A stretch of 64,000 nucleotides of DNA, from the NCBI RefSeq assembly GCF_003590095.1, contig NC_039488.1:2046001-2110000 (forward strand), written 5' to 3'. Position 1 is the first letter of the stretch; the number at the start of each line of letters is the position of its first letter. Position numbers and translations under genes: made by a program. Origin of the DNA: Trichoplusia ni. Its lineage: Eukaryota; Arthropoda; Insecta; Lepidoptera; Noctuidae. Shown here in pieces: positions 49,123 to 62,199 of the stretch. The notes under the pieces were generated by a model. The model worked only from the letters and a program-made list of their open reading frames with translations. It was not told the origin of the DNA and did not search any database.

Positions 49123-50068
49123 ATTGACTAAAAAAACTTTATTATCAAGTCTGTTGAAAGAGTATTATTTCTAAGACATCCTTAGGTCTCACGATGTCTC
49201 AGGCTTACCTGAATAATAGCGACACACAGTTAAGAACGTCTTAAAGATTCGTTTCGGTATTGGAGGATATAGGTAATTGTTCTATCAGCCTGTAGATATC
49301 GCTACTGGACGCAGGAATATTATCAAATACGGATGGTTTAAGAATCTATAATAAAAATAAAAGCAAGAAAAAACAATACAACCAAAAAGGGTTCATGACG
49401 AAATTGCAAAAGCTTACACCAGCCTACAATAAAAAAAAAGTCGAGACATTTTATAATAAATAACTGCAATCTACAATATAATGAGTAATGATCAGCATTA
49501 TTGTATAATAAATATATATTCTTCTATAATAACTGTCATGCATCAATACACAATCAAGTAAAAATAACTTTAACGAATATGCGAAAAAAAGGCGAACTAA
49601 ACTAACGACACATTCAAAATAAAAAATACTACTTCTTGATGCATGCAAATATCTCCTTAAGCCACAGTCTATAGTGATATAATATGTGGTATAATAATTT
49701 ACTATGCTGTTTACTGCACCGACAACGATTCTTCAAAATATTGTTCTTTTAATCATTGCATTAAGCACAGGGCACATCGCCAGCTGATTTATAACACAGT
49801 TATATGTAAAAAGTTTCTGAGCAATGAACAAGCAAGTCCTTCAAGAAAACCATGTTTTGAGAACAACATTTTCCTTTTGAAATATACTTGTTTGGGAAAT
49901 CAGGTTTTCGAGCACGGAAGATTTGACGCAGTCTTATTTTTTAAACAATTTATATCTCAGTTGTTCCGAAGCATGAAAGAAGGTGAAACGGTGTTTGCCT
50001 TATCCTCTTGCTCGCTAGATGGCAGTGTGACGTGCGTATTATATTATTATACCACAGATTATATAGTA
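49123..50068. other. 3' flank and probable 3' UTR of SKIV2L
   Basis: AT-rich, with no open frame of interest. AATAAA on the - strand appears at 49138-49143 (TTTATT), right beside the SINE duplication; an ATTAAA variant lies near 49747. Which is used cannot be told. Confidence 0.35.
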
Positions 50069-53000
50069 TTATGTAGTGACCGTTTCTTTTTGTGTAGTGT
50101 AGAGGCTGGCAGCGAAGACTATGTCTCGCTTGATCGCTGTCGATGCTTCCATCATCTTGGCTTGGAGTTTGGGATCCCCTACCGCCACTGCTGCGTCCTT
50201 CACGTCGACTAGTAACTGGAAGGAGTTTAGATAGTCTGTTCAGTAGACAGTTGGTTTACCTAATTAAATTTGTGAATGGATAAAGGGTAAAACGGGAAAT
50301 AGAAATAAGTGTGGTAAGTGAAATCTGAAACTTTAAATCCGTTCTAATGTACCAAGTACTTCAATTTGTTTTCTATAAAATACTATTTTTCAGAAGTTAA
50401 TCGTATCACTGTTTAAACGTCTCATTTGATGTCAAAAAATTACTTTTAACTTGAATTATAAGCAGTCTTAAATTCATTCTGCAATTCAGATTCCAAAATG
50501 AAATAAAATAAATTTACCTCGTGTAGTTGTTGAATACACCTGACGATAATTCCTTCTTGTACGTCGGTGAGATCCATTATTTCAGCGAATGGTTTCTCTA
50601 GCGCCCATTCGTAGACTACTCTCACAAGACCAAAGTTTAGTCTTTCAGCTTGACCTTCGAACTGGCCGACCTGGAGGAAATGTACTGCAAATGAGTGTGG
50701 TAAGGGGAAGGGAGGACATATGCTCTATATTACGGCAGCTTAAGATGTGCTCGCCTTGTTTAAAATCATATTTTTTTGCTATTGCTGTCCCTCTGCAGGG
50801 CAAAAGCCTCCCTTAGATTTTTCAAAAATTTGTATTACATTGTATCATTAAATTACTTTTAATGTGAATAAAAGTTTAGAGAGAATGAAGTAACGATAAA
50901 GGAGGGAAAATAAGAAGATAATATAATGATCTATACTAATATATAAAGCTGAAGAGTTTGTTTGTTCGTTTGAACGCGCTAATCTCAGGAACTACTGGTC
51001 CAAATTGGAAATTATTTTTGTGTTGAATAGACCATTAATCGAGGAAGGCTTTAGGCTATAAACCATCACGCTGCAACTAATAGGAGCGAAGATAGGCACA
51101 ATGGAAAAAGTGAAAAAACCGGGCAGGTATAAATGATAACTTATATCTTCTACCCACGGGAACGAAGTCGCGGGCAACAGCTAGTAATATCATAAAATAG
51201 ACAATATGATACTGGTGGTCGACATTTTTTTGTTAAGACAGAACAAGAGACATAAGACCGCGCGATGAACTGGATACATACCACAAAAAATGGATAGAAC
51301 AGCAATAGACCGGATAGTGAAAAAATCCAAGGGAGGCGTTTGACAGTGGGACAGTAAAGCAAAGAAAAGAGAACAAAGATAATTACCAAATACTTAGACT
51401 CTATCGCTGTTAAATCTTGATCAATTTGTTCGATAGCTTTCACACCCTCTGCTAGTTTATCCGTCAGTTGGTTCTCGACTTGCGTCCGCGCTTGGAACAC
51501 GAAACAACTGAGCAAGGCTGCGATCTCCGCTGGCGTCTTGTCAGTGAAGACGTTTCTGAAGACCAACTCCGAGATTATGAGCTCGTTCGTACCCATACCG
51601 CATGCCACGCGACCTGTTGAGTGTTCTCATATTAGCAGTTGAAAATTGAGAAGCTGTGGTAGATAAGATTGTCGTTAGAAAACCGTTTCATGATACTAAA
51701 AAGTAATTGTAAATTACCTTCATGTCAGGGCAATTTAAAGCGTGTTGTAAACTTAAGGATATTATATTTTATAAAGATTTGTTTAAAAAAAAAAACTTAC
51801 TTAACAATTTTATGGCAAAATCTTAATTCTGGAAAAAATGTCTTTTGCTAAAGAAAGGAAAAAAAACGTTTTACTCAAGTGTCTGCTCTCATATGGATAT
51901 TTTCTAACTGTGTAAGTTGGAATCGAACGCAACTACCAGATCGTTAGCAGAAGAGGAATCATTTTTGCCTTGGTCCACTGTACACACTTGAACACAGCAC
52001 AGCGACTCGACTTGTTAACAGACACGATTAAATTACTATCACATCTCACTCACCTTTAAGTATAACGCTATCGTGTTCATCGATATAGCTGAGTTCCCTG
52101 AGCACCATCAGCCGCCGCTGGTAGTCCGGGTACAGCGCCAAGTTCTCGAAGGACAGCAGCCGCTTGTATTTATCACGTTTCCTCTCCGTCAACTTCCGCT
52201 CGTAAACTATTGCGAACTCCGTCTTAAAGTTAGCTATGTCCGTACATTTCTTTTGTTCTTTTAATTCGCTCTGGAATTATAAAAAAAGTGGATGATTTTA
52301 AGCAGATATTTTTTTTTGTGTTTTGGGTAACATTTGTTTTCAATTTCGTAAGCATTGCTGAGTCGTAACCCAATTTCGCATATTTTAACAATATACTTTA
52401 ATAAAGTCACTAATAAATTATCAGTTAACACTATGTCCTGGTGTCTCATGTAATTAATAACTTGTAAATCATTCACGCAACCTTAAGCCACATTACAAAG
52501 TCGCACGCGAAAGGACCAGTTTTTTAGATTTCTGCTTGTCATTTAAGCATGGCATACTGTCAACATGAATCATCGCATTGCTAATCAACTTTGGATATTG
52601 AGAGGCTAGTAAATAAGGTGTGTATAAAAATCTTAATTGGATCTAGCCCGCCACACATGAGCGTAATTACACTTCGGCTAGGATCAACAATAAAAACCAC
52701 CATAATACTTAAGATTTGAAAAACGATGAACTATCTTTGAGAATCCGCAACAAAAAAAATCAGCAAAATGGAGAAATAACAATGTACAGTATAGGTGCTC
52801 CATCTCAGAGAAAATTCAACTCTGCATTATAGAGTTAATGCAAAACAAAATATACAGACAACATACCATACACTTATTCATCTTATCAAGTGAGGACAGT
52901 ATCTCGCCGGTGGTGACGGACAGCGACTGCGTGAGGCTCACGTGTTCCAGCACAGTGGCGCCAGAACACACCGCGTGGGACATGCGAGACAACTCCTGCA

Positions 53001-56000
53001 CTGCGCTGGAGCAGCTGGATCCTACTGGCGCGTCCTTGAACCTGGTGACCATGAGGTTACAAGGAATATATGAACGGGAAGAATGGTCTAATCATAGTAA
53101 GGAACTATTGATATATTTGGGGATGAATATCATTAAAAAAGGAAGTTTAAGATTTGGAAAGGTTTAGCATTTTTTCTGGATATCAGTACCGGATAGAAAA
53201 GTAGGTCTGATTTTGTTTACCGATTATATTAATGACTATTAAAAATTTCGTTGTATTATACCAACGAAATATTTAACTCATCAAAAAGATTGGTGTCATA
53301 TGTCGGTAAAACAGTCAGAGTCTGAGTGACTAGAAATATACAGGACAGCTCCTGGTCATAATAATAGTAAATCTGAGGGTACGGCACTGCCCCAGCCAAG
53401 TCTTTAATTTTACGGCAAGATAATTAAATTGTAATCTAAAACATAATAATATGCAATCATAATTTACCTGGGCATTTGTCTCCTCTCCCAGTCATCAATA
53501 ATAACTTTGGGATCGATTTTCAGATTCATTTTAGTGATAGCTACAATGTTTTTAGGTGCAATACAGAGCACCGTGTGATCTAAGGTGGTTTCTTCGGTAC
53601 CTGAAATACCATATAAAATATAGGTGTAGATGAAAGAAACGGCAATATAGGTACCTATTTCAAGTCAGAAATGTACGTTAAACAGATGTTTAAGTTGATC
53701 AAGATTATGATATCAGATTATATTTGTTTCTTCCTTATGTGAAAAAGATAACTCCAACCAGACATATAAAAAAAACATACTATAATTATATAATTATTCC
53801 CATTATCTAAATCCAAAGTGAACACTAAAAACAAATCGAAACTATGCCCGAATTTGCAATTTTACCTATTCTATTTTTTTTTAAAGTGATGTTAAATAAT
53901 CAACAGAATAATAATAATAATGCGATATACCTATAGTATCATACATAGCTGAGAAACTCAGCATCCTGTACCAGTTCTCATCCACTTCGAAGTTATACTT
54001 GGCATTGTCTTCAATAGACGTGTTCAGTACTAGCACCTTGTATGGAGTCTGTCTTGGACCTGTAAAAAGGTAGCCAAGTGCAATTACACAGTTTAAGAAA
54101 ACAAGAAATAAGAGCAAGCAAATTTTTTACAGTGTTATTGGAGTCCTTCTTTTAAGACTGTATCTTGTAGATAAAAGATACACAGTAGTAAACACATGGG
54201 TTTAAAGTTCTAACGGGGCAGCAGGATTTTCCGAAAGCGTTTCCGTGGCAACGATACACGAAGGTCAAATAAAGGAAAATGGGTAGGTTTAGTCAGTAGG
54301 AGTCTGACACTCCCTTCACCTCAACCCAAAGCGTTAGGAGTAAATAGATGATATCCCATCCGAAAAGAATGGTTTAAATGCTTCCTTCACATCTCTGCTT
54401 TTCACAATTACAAAGTGAAGGAACTTTTAAATACAATAACTTACCATTATTATTCAACAATATCCCAAGTTGGTTAACATACGGCCCTGCAGATACAATA
54501 AGTATCTTCCCCGGCGTCAATTCCTTTGCAACTTTCGCCGTATTTAGTAATATGGGCATGATGTCATTCAATACGTCGATGTACGCTGCTGCGGTATCAT
54601 AGAAGGTAGCGAGAGGCGCCAAGTGCGAAGCCAGCGGTGTACTGCATTTTTCTGAATATTCCTTTTCAGCTAGTTGTAATTGTTTTCTGTAGTTGTCCGC
54701 TTGACATATTTGGTTGAACTCCCGGAACGAACGTTGCATCATGCCTTCGACTGATACTGTTGCTGCCCTGTGTAATAGTTACATATATAAGATTATAGAG
54801 ATGTAATTGATTGAAGAGGTATATAAGATAAATTTGATTGAAAAATTGAGATGTTTTTTGTTGTCTTATTTTATACCTTATTTTGTAGGTGCTAAGATTA
54901 ATTTTCATTCGTACTTACCGTAAAAGACTGAGTATCATAGCATATGTCAGTCTGAACTGTGAGGACAGCTTCTGCGGTATGCCCAACATCATTCCTTTTA
55001 GGGTCACGAGATCGGGGACACCCTCTTTGCATAGGATTATCACAGTACCCGTGTCATCCAGACCTACAGAAACATTCTGTCATTAGGTTTTTTTAAAATG
55101 AATATAAAAGTAAAAATAATTGTATATTACAGAAAAAACGACTACATCTGTTAGGAATTTAATCCTTGTGTCGCGGGGAGTTTTACAAACATGTAAATCA
55201 CATGCCTAAAGACACCGAGACTCAGAACAAGCATTCGTGGATCACACAAATGAATCCTATGCGAGGATCGAACCCGCAACACGTCGCGCACAGTGACCTC
55301 AACCACTCAGCTATCCGTGCAATCAACATCTAGACTAACCTCGCCTGCCAGCCCTGCCCGCCATCTGTATGTACTCGGCCGGCGCCAGCGTTCGCCGCTG
55401 CAGCCCGTCATACTTCGTGGTCTCGTCGAAGACCACAGTTCTAGCAGGCATGTTCACACCCATTGCGAATGTTTCCGTCGCGAATAAGATTTTCACCTAT
55501 CGAAATAAGGTTTTATGGAATGAAAGTGTGTAGGTTTAAAAGTTTACAAAACAAGGTGTGTGAAGTAAAGTACCACGCTGTATATGTACTTTTGGATTAA
55601 ATAATAATTACGTGGAATTCAAAGGTTTTGTTATCAAGAGTGATCAAATACAAACATGATAAATTAAAGTTGAAGTCGATTGATATTGTCTTTAAATTCA
55701 TAAAATGTGGGTGTACTTTGTGTTTTCATTACTTATTTCGCAGTAGAAATATCCAAAACATGGTTAAAGTAAATAGTACTCACGAAACCTGACTGGAACA
55801 ACATTTCTACAATTTCCTTCAGTAAAGGCAATATACCGCTGTGATGAACACCTATTCCGTTTTCAAGAACTCGTTGTAACCTTATCACCTGAAAACCGAA
55901 TAAATTTATACGAATTATTTTAGAAACAGCTGGATCGATATTTTATATATGCTATGCACGGTACATATGGAAGAGGTTTGGCAGCAATAAATATCCGGCA

Positions 56001-59000
56001 ACATTGATTCATTTCAAATTTATAATTCATATTCTACATGCCATAGCAATATGTTATAATGCATAGTTGTAGGCCCACTATATTAAAACATTAGAGTGCT
56101 GATTACTTGCCTGTGGTAACCGTCTGTCTGGCTCTTTTAGCCTTTGCAGACATTTCTGAAAGAAGGATCTAATGTGGCCCTTCTCTTTGGCTGTAGTTAA
56201 GTCGACTGACATCAGATTTTCAGCATTCTGGTCACACCTATAAAACAACTGTGATTAATATAATACTAATGTAAGGTTCTAATAACATTAATGTAAGGTT
56301 CAATTAGCTTCAATGTTCATATAAAATGCAAAAAGACACCCAGACTGATAATAAGCATTTGTGGGTCGCAAAAATTGTGTGGCGATTGAACCCGCGACGC
56401 GTTACTCACGTTAAATATGGCGTGGTCACTTTTGATACTCAGCTAATTGCAAAATAATTCCTGGGCACTAATATATATAGCAAGCTAATAAGCTAATGTC
56501 CAAAGGTGGTGAGGATACGATCCCCGCTTGGGTCAAACATTTATGTGATCCACTTGTTTTAGTCTGAGAATATTTATTGTGTGTTATTTATCAGGATTTT
56601 GTTCTCTAGAAATTTCTAGCATACATTTAACGTGTAGACAATTCATACCTGTTACGAGACAGTGTAAACGCGACTACAGGCAGCTTGTCCTTTTGTTTCA
56701 AGTGGTCGATGAATGCTACCCACATTGTCTGCTCTGCTTTCGGATTCATATACATTTTGCCACCTAAAGAACGGATACAATAATGTAGGTTATAATTAGC
56801 AGAACAACAATAACTATCTAATTAACAGAAATGTTAAAACATTAGGTAAATGGTGTTCAAGGACTTTTAGTGGAGGTTTTTAATGGCGAAAACAACTTTA
56901 TTCTGATGATGATATTGGATGGTTTTGTACATCAGTTTTAGGTATGCTACACAGTTTATATAATCCGCATAAGATTTCTCGCAGTTCGGGTTACCTTTTT
57001 TTCTGAAATAGTAACACTAACATACTAATAAATGGCGCGAAAGAAACAAAAAAAAACTAAGTAAAGGTGTGACTTTATACAAGCCTATTTGAATTTCAAA
57101 GGCAGATTTTTGATTAATCTCTGTATGACTATTTAAGCCTTACCTTTTGGGCCGAAGCTCTTCTTGTATTCGTTCTCCCTTGCTTTCTTAGCAGCCACCG
57201 CTTCATTATACCCTCTGAGTTGGAAGTTCCCTTCTTGGTCCACCACTAAGAACCGCTCGTTCTTTGATTTACCTCCCGTACCTATAAATTTCACAGCATT
57301 CTTACGTTATTTAGAAATACTTTTTCGATATAACTCATAACACGTAAGTTTTTTGCATCAATGAATTCGGAACGTAGTTAAAAAGTCTCTAAAATTAACT
57401 ATATGAATTATTTCTAACTCTCTTTATTTCTTTAGTTACTTCGCGTAAGTATATCCTACCTGTATAGAGATAATGACAAAGGGGCACTGGTCGCTTCGGT
57501 GTGGACACGACATACACTTTCCGTTTCTTAGTCCGGCCCACCCAGTCGGCGAATTGTAACGTATTCGGTACTGTCGCACTTAACATCACAATACTGACGT
57601 GCGCTGGTAGCAGGATTAATACTTCTTCCCACACGTAACCGCGCTGAAAATATTTATAAGAGATTTGAAAACGAATACATTGATAAGAGTTTTAAAGCTG
57701 TATGTAATATTTCCACCTGTATCTTAATTAAAAGTAAATACTTTAGTTAACATTGACCTAATCCGGAAAAAAAAAGATTGCGATAGATGGCACCACAGTA
57801 TCTCTATTAAAGTTGTTTTGTATTACTTTGTAGTTTCACTTCTGGATGACGATCCCTCTTTGGTTGGGCGTTTTGTCAGAAAAACAACACATATCGTCTA
57901 GCCTACAATACTTGACAATATGGCTGGAAGCATAAGAAAAGAGGGATACCCAACATCAAAACCAGCTTTATCCATACTAATACCTATATAGGTACTACAG
58001 AAATTCGCCAACAACATTGTAATTACAATTTAGTTGCCATTAAATTAAGCACGAAGACATACCTCAGCATTATTAATATAATGTACTTCATCAAATATAA
58101 CGAACTCTAAATCTCTTGTAACATCAGAACCACAATATAACATAGAGCGCAGGATCTCAGTGGTCATGACGAGGCAGGAAGCCGTGGCATTGATCTGCAG
58201 GTCACCGGTCAGAAGTCCCACTTCACCGAACATCTTGTTGAAGTCGTTATACTTCTGATTTGATAACGCTTTGATGGGCGATGTGTATATTGCTCTGTAG
58301 GAAAAAACAAAACGGTCTTATTACAAAAAAAAAAAACTAAGATATACACTGCAGTGTAATTGCGGATTATAAAACTCTGTTTTCTATACTAATATTATAA
58401 AGAGGAAAGTTTTGATTGTTTGTTTGACACAAAGAGACTTCGAAACTACTGGACAGATTTGAACAAAAATTCTTTCACTGTTGAACAGCTACATCATCCC
58501 CGCTGAACTTAGGCTATAATTTATTTTCAAAAATATTAGGGTTCCGTAAGAAAATTGAGATATTGTAAAAACCCTAACTCATATTTTCTAACCTCGCGGA
58601 CGAAGTCGCTACTTCGCTAGCAACTGCTAGTATTTTATATTTGCCTAAAATTAATGGCATAACAGTAGACGGGCAAGCCGGCATATACATATACATATTA
58701 CATTACATTGCCGTCGAACTAAAGGAATTTAATATACTTAATTGGTTTAGGTACTTAAAAATGTATAGTTTGAAACTGAAAGGATGGTTACCTGGTGCAA
58801 TTCCTCCTCGACATGGCAATAGCATATTCAGCCACAACAGTCTTACCAGCTGACGTATGAGCCGCAACAAAGACGTGGTGGCCCTCTTCTAGTTTCAGTA
58901 TAGCCTAAACAAAATTTTATTATGACTAGCTGACCCGACAAACGTTGTTTTGCCTTCTTGGGAATATCAATATAGACAAAAAATTACATACAAAATAAAA

Positions 59001-61454
59001 AAATGAAGGGGTGGTTAACCATTGACCACTTAGGTGTATGAAACCATACATGTGCATAATTTCATTAATATCAGTCAAGTCATTTCAGAGGTGTATGATG
59101 AGTAATATTTTGACACAAGAATTTTATATAAGACTTTGTCTTATGATTTTTAAATTTTCGTACTCAATAGGTAAAAGGAGGTCCCCAATACTAAGGCAAG
59201 GCAGTCTGTCCATCTGTGACCTGGATGTATACCAAGAAGTTTATTTATAAATAAAAAAGACGGATACAAAAGTTGTTGTTGTTGACAGCTTCACCAGATT
59301 TACTAATACAATGTAAAACCAATACCTGTTTCTGGAAATTATCCAATTCGAAAGGATAAGTCTGTGCCATGTCTTTAATCTTATCCGTGAACTCTGGTAC
59401 GGGCTGGGACACGTCAATCATCTCCGCCCAATCCGTGGAAGTCACACCGGTCTTCATTGATGAGCTGGTAATATTCAGTACTGGTATATCCGGTAGTTCT
59501 ATTGGAGGTCTGATGATAGTTGCTTCTAAGAAGTTGTCATTATCTGCATCAGCGTCCAGGTCCAGTTTCCTGGCTGGTATTTGAGGTTTCTTTTGTGGTT
59601 CCTCCTCATCTTTCCATAAATCTGTAATTTATATTAACTTGTGAGAATTTGAGCTTGTAATGCTATGCTAAGTAGTCATCCTAATGTAGGGATCATATAG
59701 GTAATTTGGCTTACACAAAGTCATTTAATCATTGTGTTGCAGGGGGTTTGATATGCATTCAAATAACATGTACAAAAGCACCCAGACTCAAGACAAGCAC
59801 TTGTGGGTCATACAAATGCTTGTCCTATGTGGTGTTCAAACCCACAACAAATTTCATGCAGTGGGTTTGATGTGGTGACCACTTGGATATCTGTAAAAAT
59901 TACATAATGTTCAAACGTCAAAACTTTTTAGAAAGTCAATAATTTAAAAAAAATATTGTATTTACCTACTAAATGTGCGTTATTATCAACAACCTCTTCC
60001 AAGTTAATTTTGACATGAATATCAACATTGTCCTCGTCATCAGCCTTGTCACTGGTGTCCTTAAGATCATTGAGGAGTGTAAAGCCATCTTCAGCGAACA
60101 ATACAGCCTCTTTTGATCCAGGTGGTATGTTCAAGATATCTGTGAAAATATATATTACATAGTTTTTTTTTAAAGATTCTTGTTTGTCTTATTATTTTCC
60201 TTAAATTATTGTTCCTTATATTGAGTTAACAGTTAGTTCAAGCTATATTTGTCAGTATTGCCATTTAAGAATGACACATGAAAAAACTATCATTCTTGCA
60301 AATAAACCCAAATTAATTGTTGATGGAATATGCATAAATATTAAGGACAATAGAATATGCCTAATCAGGAGAAGCATTATGAATGAAATAAGAATATTGA
60401 TATATTAATATTAATAATTATACATTAGGTTCGCTGCGTTAACTAATCATCATCATTCAAAATCATGAAAAAAGTATTTTTAGACTGGAGGTGATTGGTT
60501 TTGCTGTCAAAATTTGTTCAAATTACCTTCACCCAAAAACTTTCCAGGTTCAGAATTATCCAGATCTATATTAACTTCTCCATTCGCTGCTTCAGCAAGC
60601 ATCTTCTCCAATTCTTCCTCAAAGCCAGCTGGCAAAAAGGGGCTCTGCGTTGTGGTGCCCCTTGTCGCCAGGCTGGGGGGTAAAGGGGCCCTTGACATGG
60701 AGAGGCTGTCTTCATCATCTTCAATTGGTATTTGGATCTCTTCTAGGCCTGTTATCTCACCAGTGATTGGATCCCTTACCACCTTAAAAATTTAATTTTA
60801 ATATCATAATTTAGTTGTTTGCCTACACACACAACAGCAATATTTTTATATATATCACTAACAGGACAGGTAAAGTTTTTTTTAATCCATCAATTATTTT
60901 CAAAGATTTAAGTAGTCAATGGGAAATAGGGACAGAAGAAGCTCTTCTGTTTTATAATATGAAGTTATATGTATGTATTTAGAAACATATAAGTATGTTT
61001 ATCAGTTATCTAGTACTCATAATACAAGCTTTGCTTAGTTTGAGACTAGATGGCACTGTTTGAAAGTTGTGGAATATAATTATTATTTTAATAAACCATT
61101 AAGTTTTATATTAAAATATAAGTAGATCAGGATAATACATGTTTCACCTGTTTTGTGGAGTTTTATCAAATACCTCTAATGTGGTGTCCGGCCCGAAATC
61201 GTCGTCATCATGTATAAATAAAGAATCAACATTTGACTCCCTGTGCCAGTGTGTCTGAGATCGTTCCCATTGATGTATTGCAAGTCTTTCCGGCTTCAAT
61301 AAGTATTCTTTAACCCTCTCATTCAGATCTTCAAAGATAGGTGGCAACTAAAACATATTGCAAAAACTTTATAAACATATTTTTTACTTCCACCTTCTCT
61401 GAAAAGTATACCCACTTTGAAGTCGGAAAAGTCATTTTCAGTATCGATAGACAT
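50069..61454 (-). CDS. SKIV2L: Superkiller complex RNA helicase SKI2 (SKIV2L / twister)
   Basis: ATP-dependent 3'-5' RNA helicase of the cytoplasmic Ski complex, feeding RNA to the exosome. There are 22 coding exons: 61416-61454, 61174-61347, 60527-60782, 59966-60139, 59326-59621, 58792-58904, 58063-58294, 57460-57643, 57144-57281, 56649-56763, 56111-56237, 55784-55888, 55340-55496, 54919-55063, 54445-54767, 53931-54059, 53468-53600, 52867-53041, 52054-52270, 51387-51613, 50518-50670, 50069-50215. Phases all join, giving 1252 aa (human 1246). Walker A AHTSAGKT is at residues about 328-335, DEVH box about 419-422, SAT about 450-452, motif VI QMAGRAGRRG about 695-704. The Ski2 arch insert follows, then the DSHCT domain (CGMGTNELIISELVFRN), ending ...KRDIVFAASLYTTQKETVTT. 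The intron after 56111 starts with GC (CAG|GCAAGT). The first two exon junctions (61416, 61174) are the least certain. Confidence 0.95.
50930..51184 (+). mobile_element. Helitron-type repeat, complete copy, in SKIV2L intron
   Basis: Starts TCTATACTAATATATAAAG after an A and ends GCGGGCAACAGCTAG before a T, exactly the Helitron insertion pattern between A and T. It is 255 bp with no coding capacity. Same family as 26694-26946. Confidence 0.65.
55196..55320 (-). mobile_element. tRNA-derived SINE in SKIV2L intron
   Basis: Reading on the - strand it starts GCACGGATAGCTGAGTGGTT. This contains a good A box (TAGCTGAGTGGT, 55302-55313) and, at tRNA spacing, a B box (GGTTCGATCC, 55265-55274). Then comes a body with GATCCACGAATGCTTGTTCT. 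Related copies lie at 56325-56440 and 59760-59890. Confidence 0.7.
56325..56440 (-). mobile_element. tRNA-derived SINE, degraded copy
   Basis: Shares AGACACCCAGACTGATAATA and the B-box region GATTGAACCCGCGACG with the copy at 55196-55320. Same orientation. Confidence 0.55.
58383..58630 (+). mobile_element. Helitron-type repeat, related subfamily, in SKIV2L intron
   Basis: Starts TCTATACTAATATTATAAAG and ends GCTAGCAACTGCTAG before T. The inner sequence (GACACAAAGAGACTTCGAAA) differs from the other family. The 5' flanking base is T rather than A, so the 5' end is less certain. Confidence 0.5.
58924..59230. mobile_element. Dispersed moth repeat fragment
   Basis: Opens CTAGCTGACCCGACAAACGT, a sequence start I associate with a repeat abundant in lepidopteran genomes. 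No ends could be defined on the right, so the extent is approximate. Confidence 0.35.
59760..59890 (-). mobile_element. tRNA-derived SINE, degraded copy
   Basis: Shares CACCCAGACTCAAGACAAGC and a mutated B box (GTTCAAACCCAC) with the copy at 55196-55320. It is the third copy in SKIV2L introns in the same orientation. Confidence 0.5.
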
Positions 61455-61960
61455 CTATGTAATTATTTAATACTATAAACTTATGAGGTTACTTTATTTT
61501 GAACGTTTTCTTCGCAACGAAACGAATCTAAGATAAACTCCGAACAATGACAACAGGCAGAAATGTCAAAGTCAAACTGACAAAAACATATGAACTTGTA
61601 ATTCCCCGAATGAAAGACCGGAGAAGTTTATTTTTAACTTAGACCATGAGTTAATACCAATACGAATGTTTTGTTAGTATGTTTATTAAACAGCAATAAT
61701 TGTACATTGTCTGTTTTCATCCATTATCTCAAAACACGAAATGAAGGCGAACGTTTTCGAACGATTTTTCTGTCATTTAAGATTATCCATCACCGGTCAC
61801 AGTATATCAGAAACAAAGACATTAATTAATACTCTATCAGAAATAATCAGAATGTACTCTGTGGGGTCAGTGTCCGACTCTTTTTTTACAGACTGAATAA
61901 CTCACAAAGCATCAAAATCTTTTTTTCAAAATCTTTTTTTCTTAACTCTCTTTCTGTTTA
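61455..61960. other. 5' flank of SKIV2L
   Basis: Contains the SKIV2L start region; no TATA box is evident near 61480-61560. No other gene seen. Confidence 0.4.
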
Positions 61961-61975
61961 TAGTTTAATCCCTAC

Positions 61976-62195
61976 TTATATTAATATTATAAATGCGAAA
62001 GTAACTCTGTCTGTCTGCCTGTCTGTTACGTTTTCACGTCTAAACCACTGAACTGATTTTAATGAAATTTGGTACAGAGATAGAGTTGACCTTGAGAAAT
62101 AACATAGCATAGTGTTTATCCCGGACTTTTGAAGAGTTCTCTTGGAAACGCGATATAACTGACCTCGACGCGGGCTAAGCCGCGGGCAAAATAAA
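61976..62195 (+). mobile_element. Dispersed repeat with CTGT microsatellite, 3' end lost
   Basis: TATTAATATTATAAATGCGA, then GTCTGTCTGCCTGTCTGTTA, CTGATTTTAATGAAATTTGG and GGGCTAAGCCGCGGGCAAA: the standard order of a common lepidopteran Helitron-like repeat, but without the final CTAG. Confidence 0.5.
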
Positions 62196-62199
62196 AAGC

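Noticed and set aside
61148..61173. Longer SKIV2L exon 2 ending at 61148
   Set aside because: It joins the next exon only through an awkward acceptor or a stop. The donor GAG|GTATTT at 61174 joins cleanly to GTGGTAAGGGATCC and gives the conserved RDPITGEI block.
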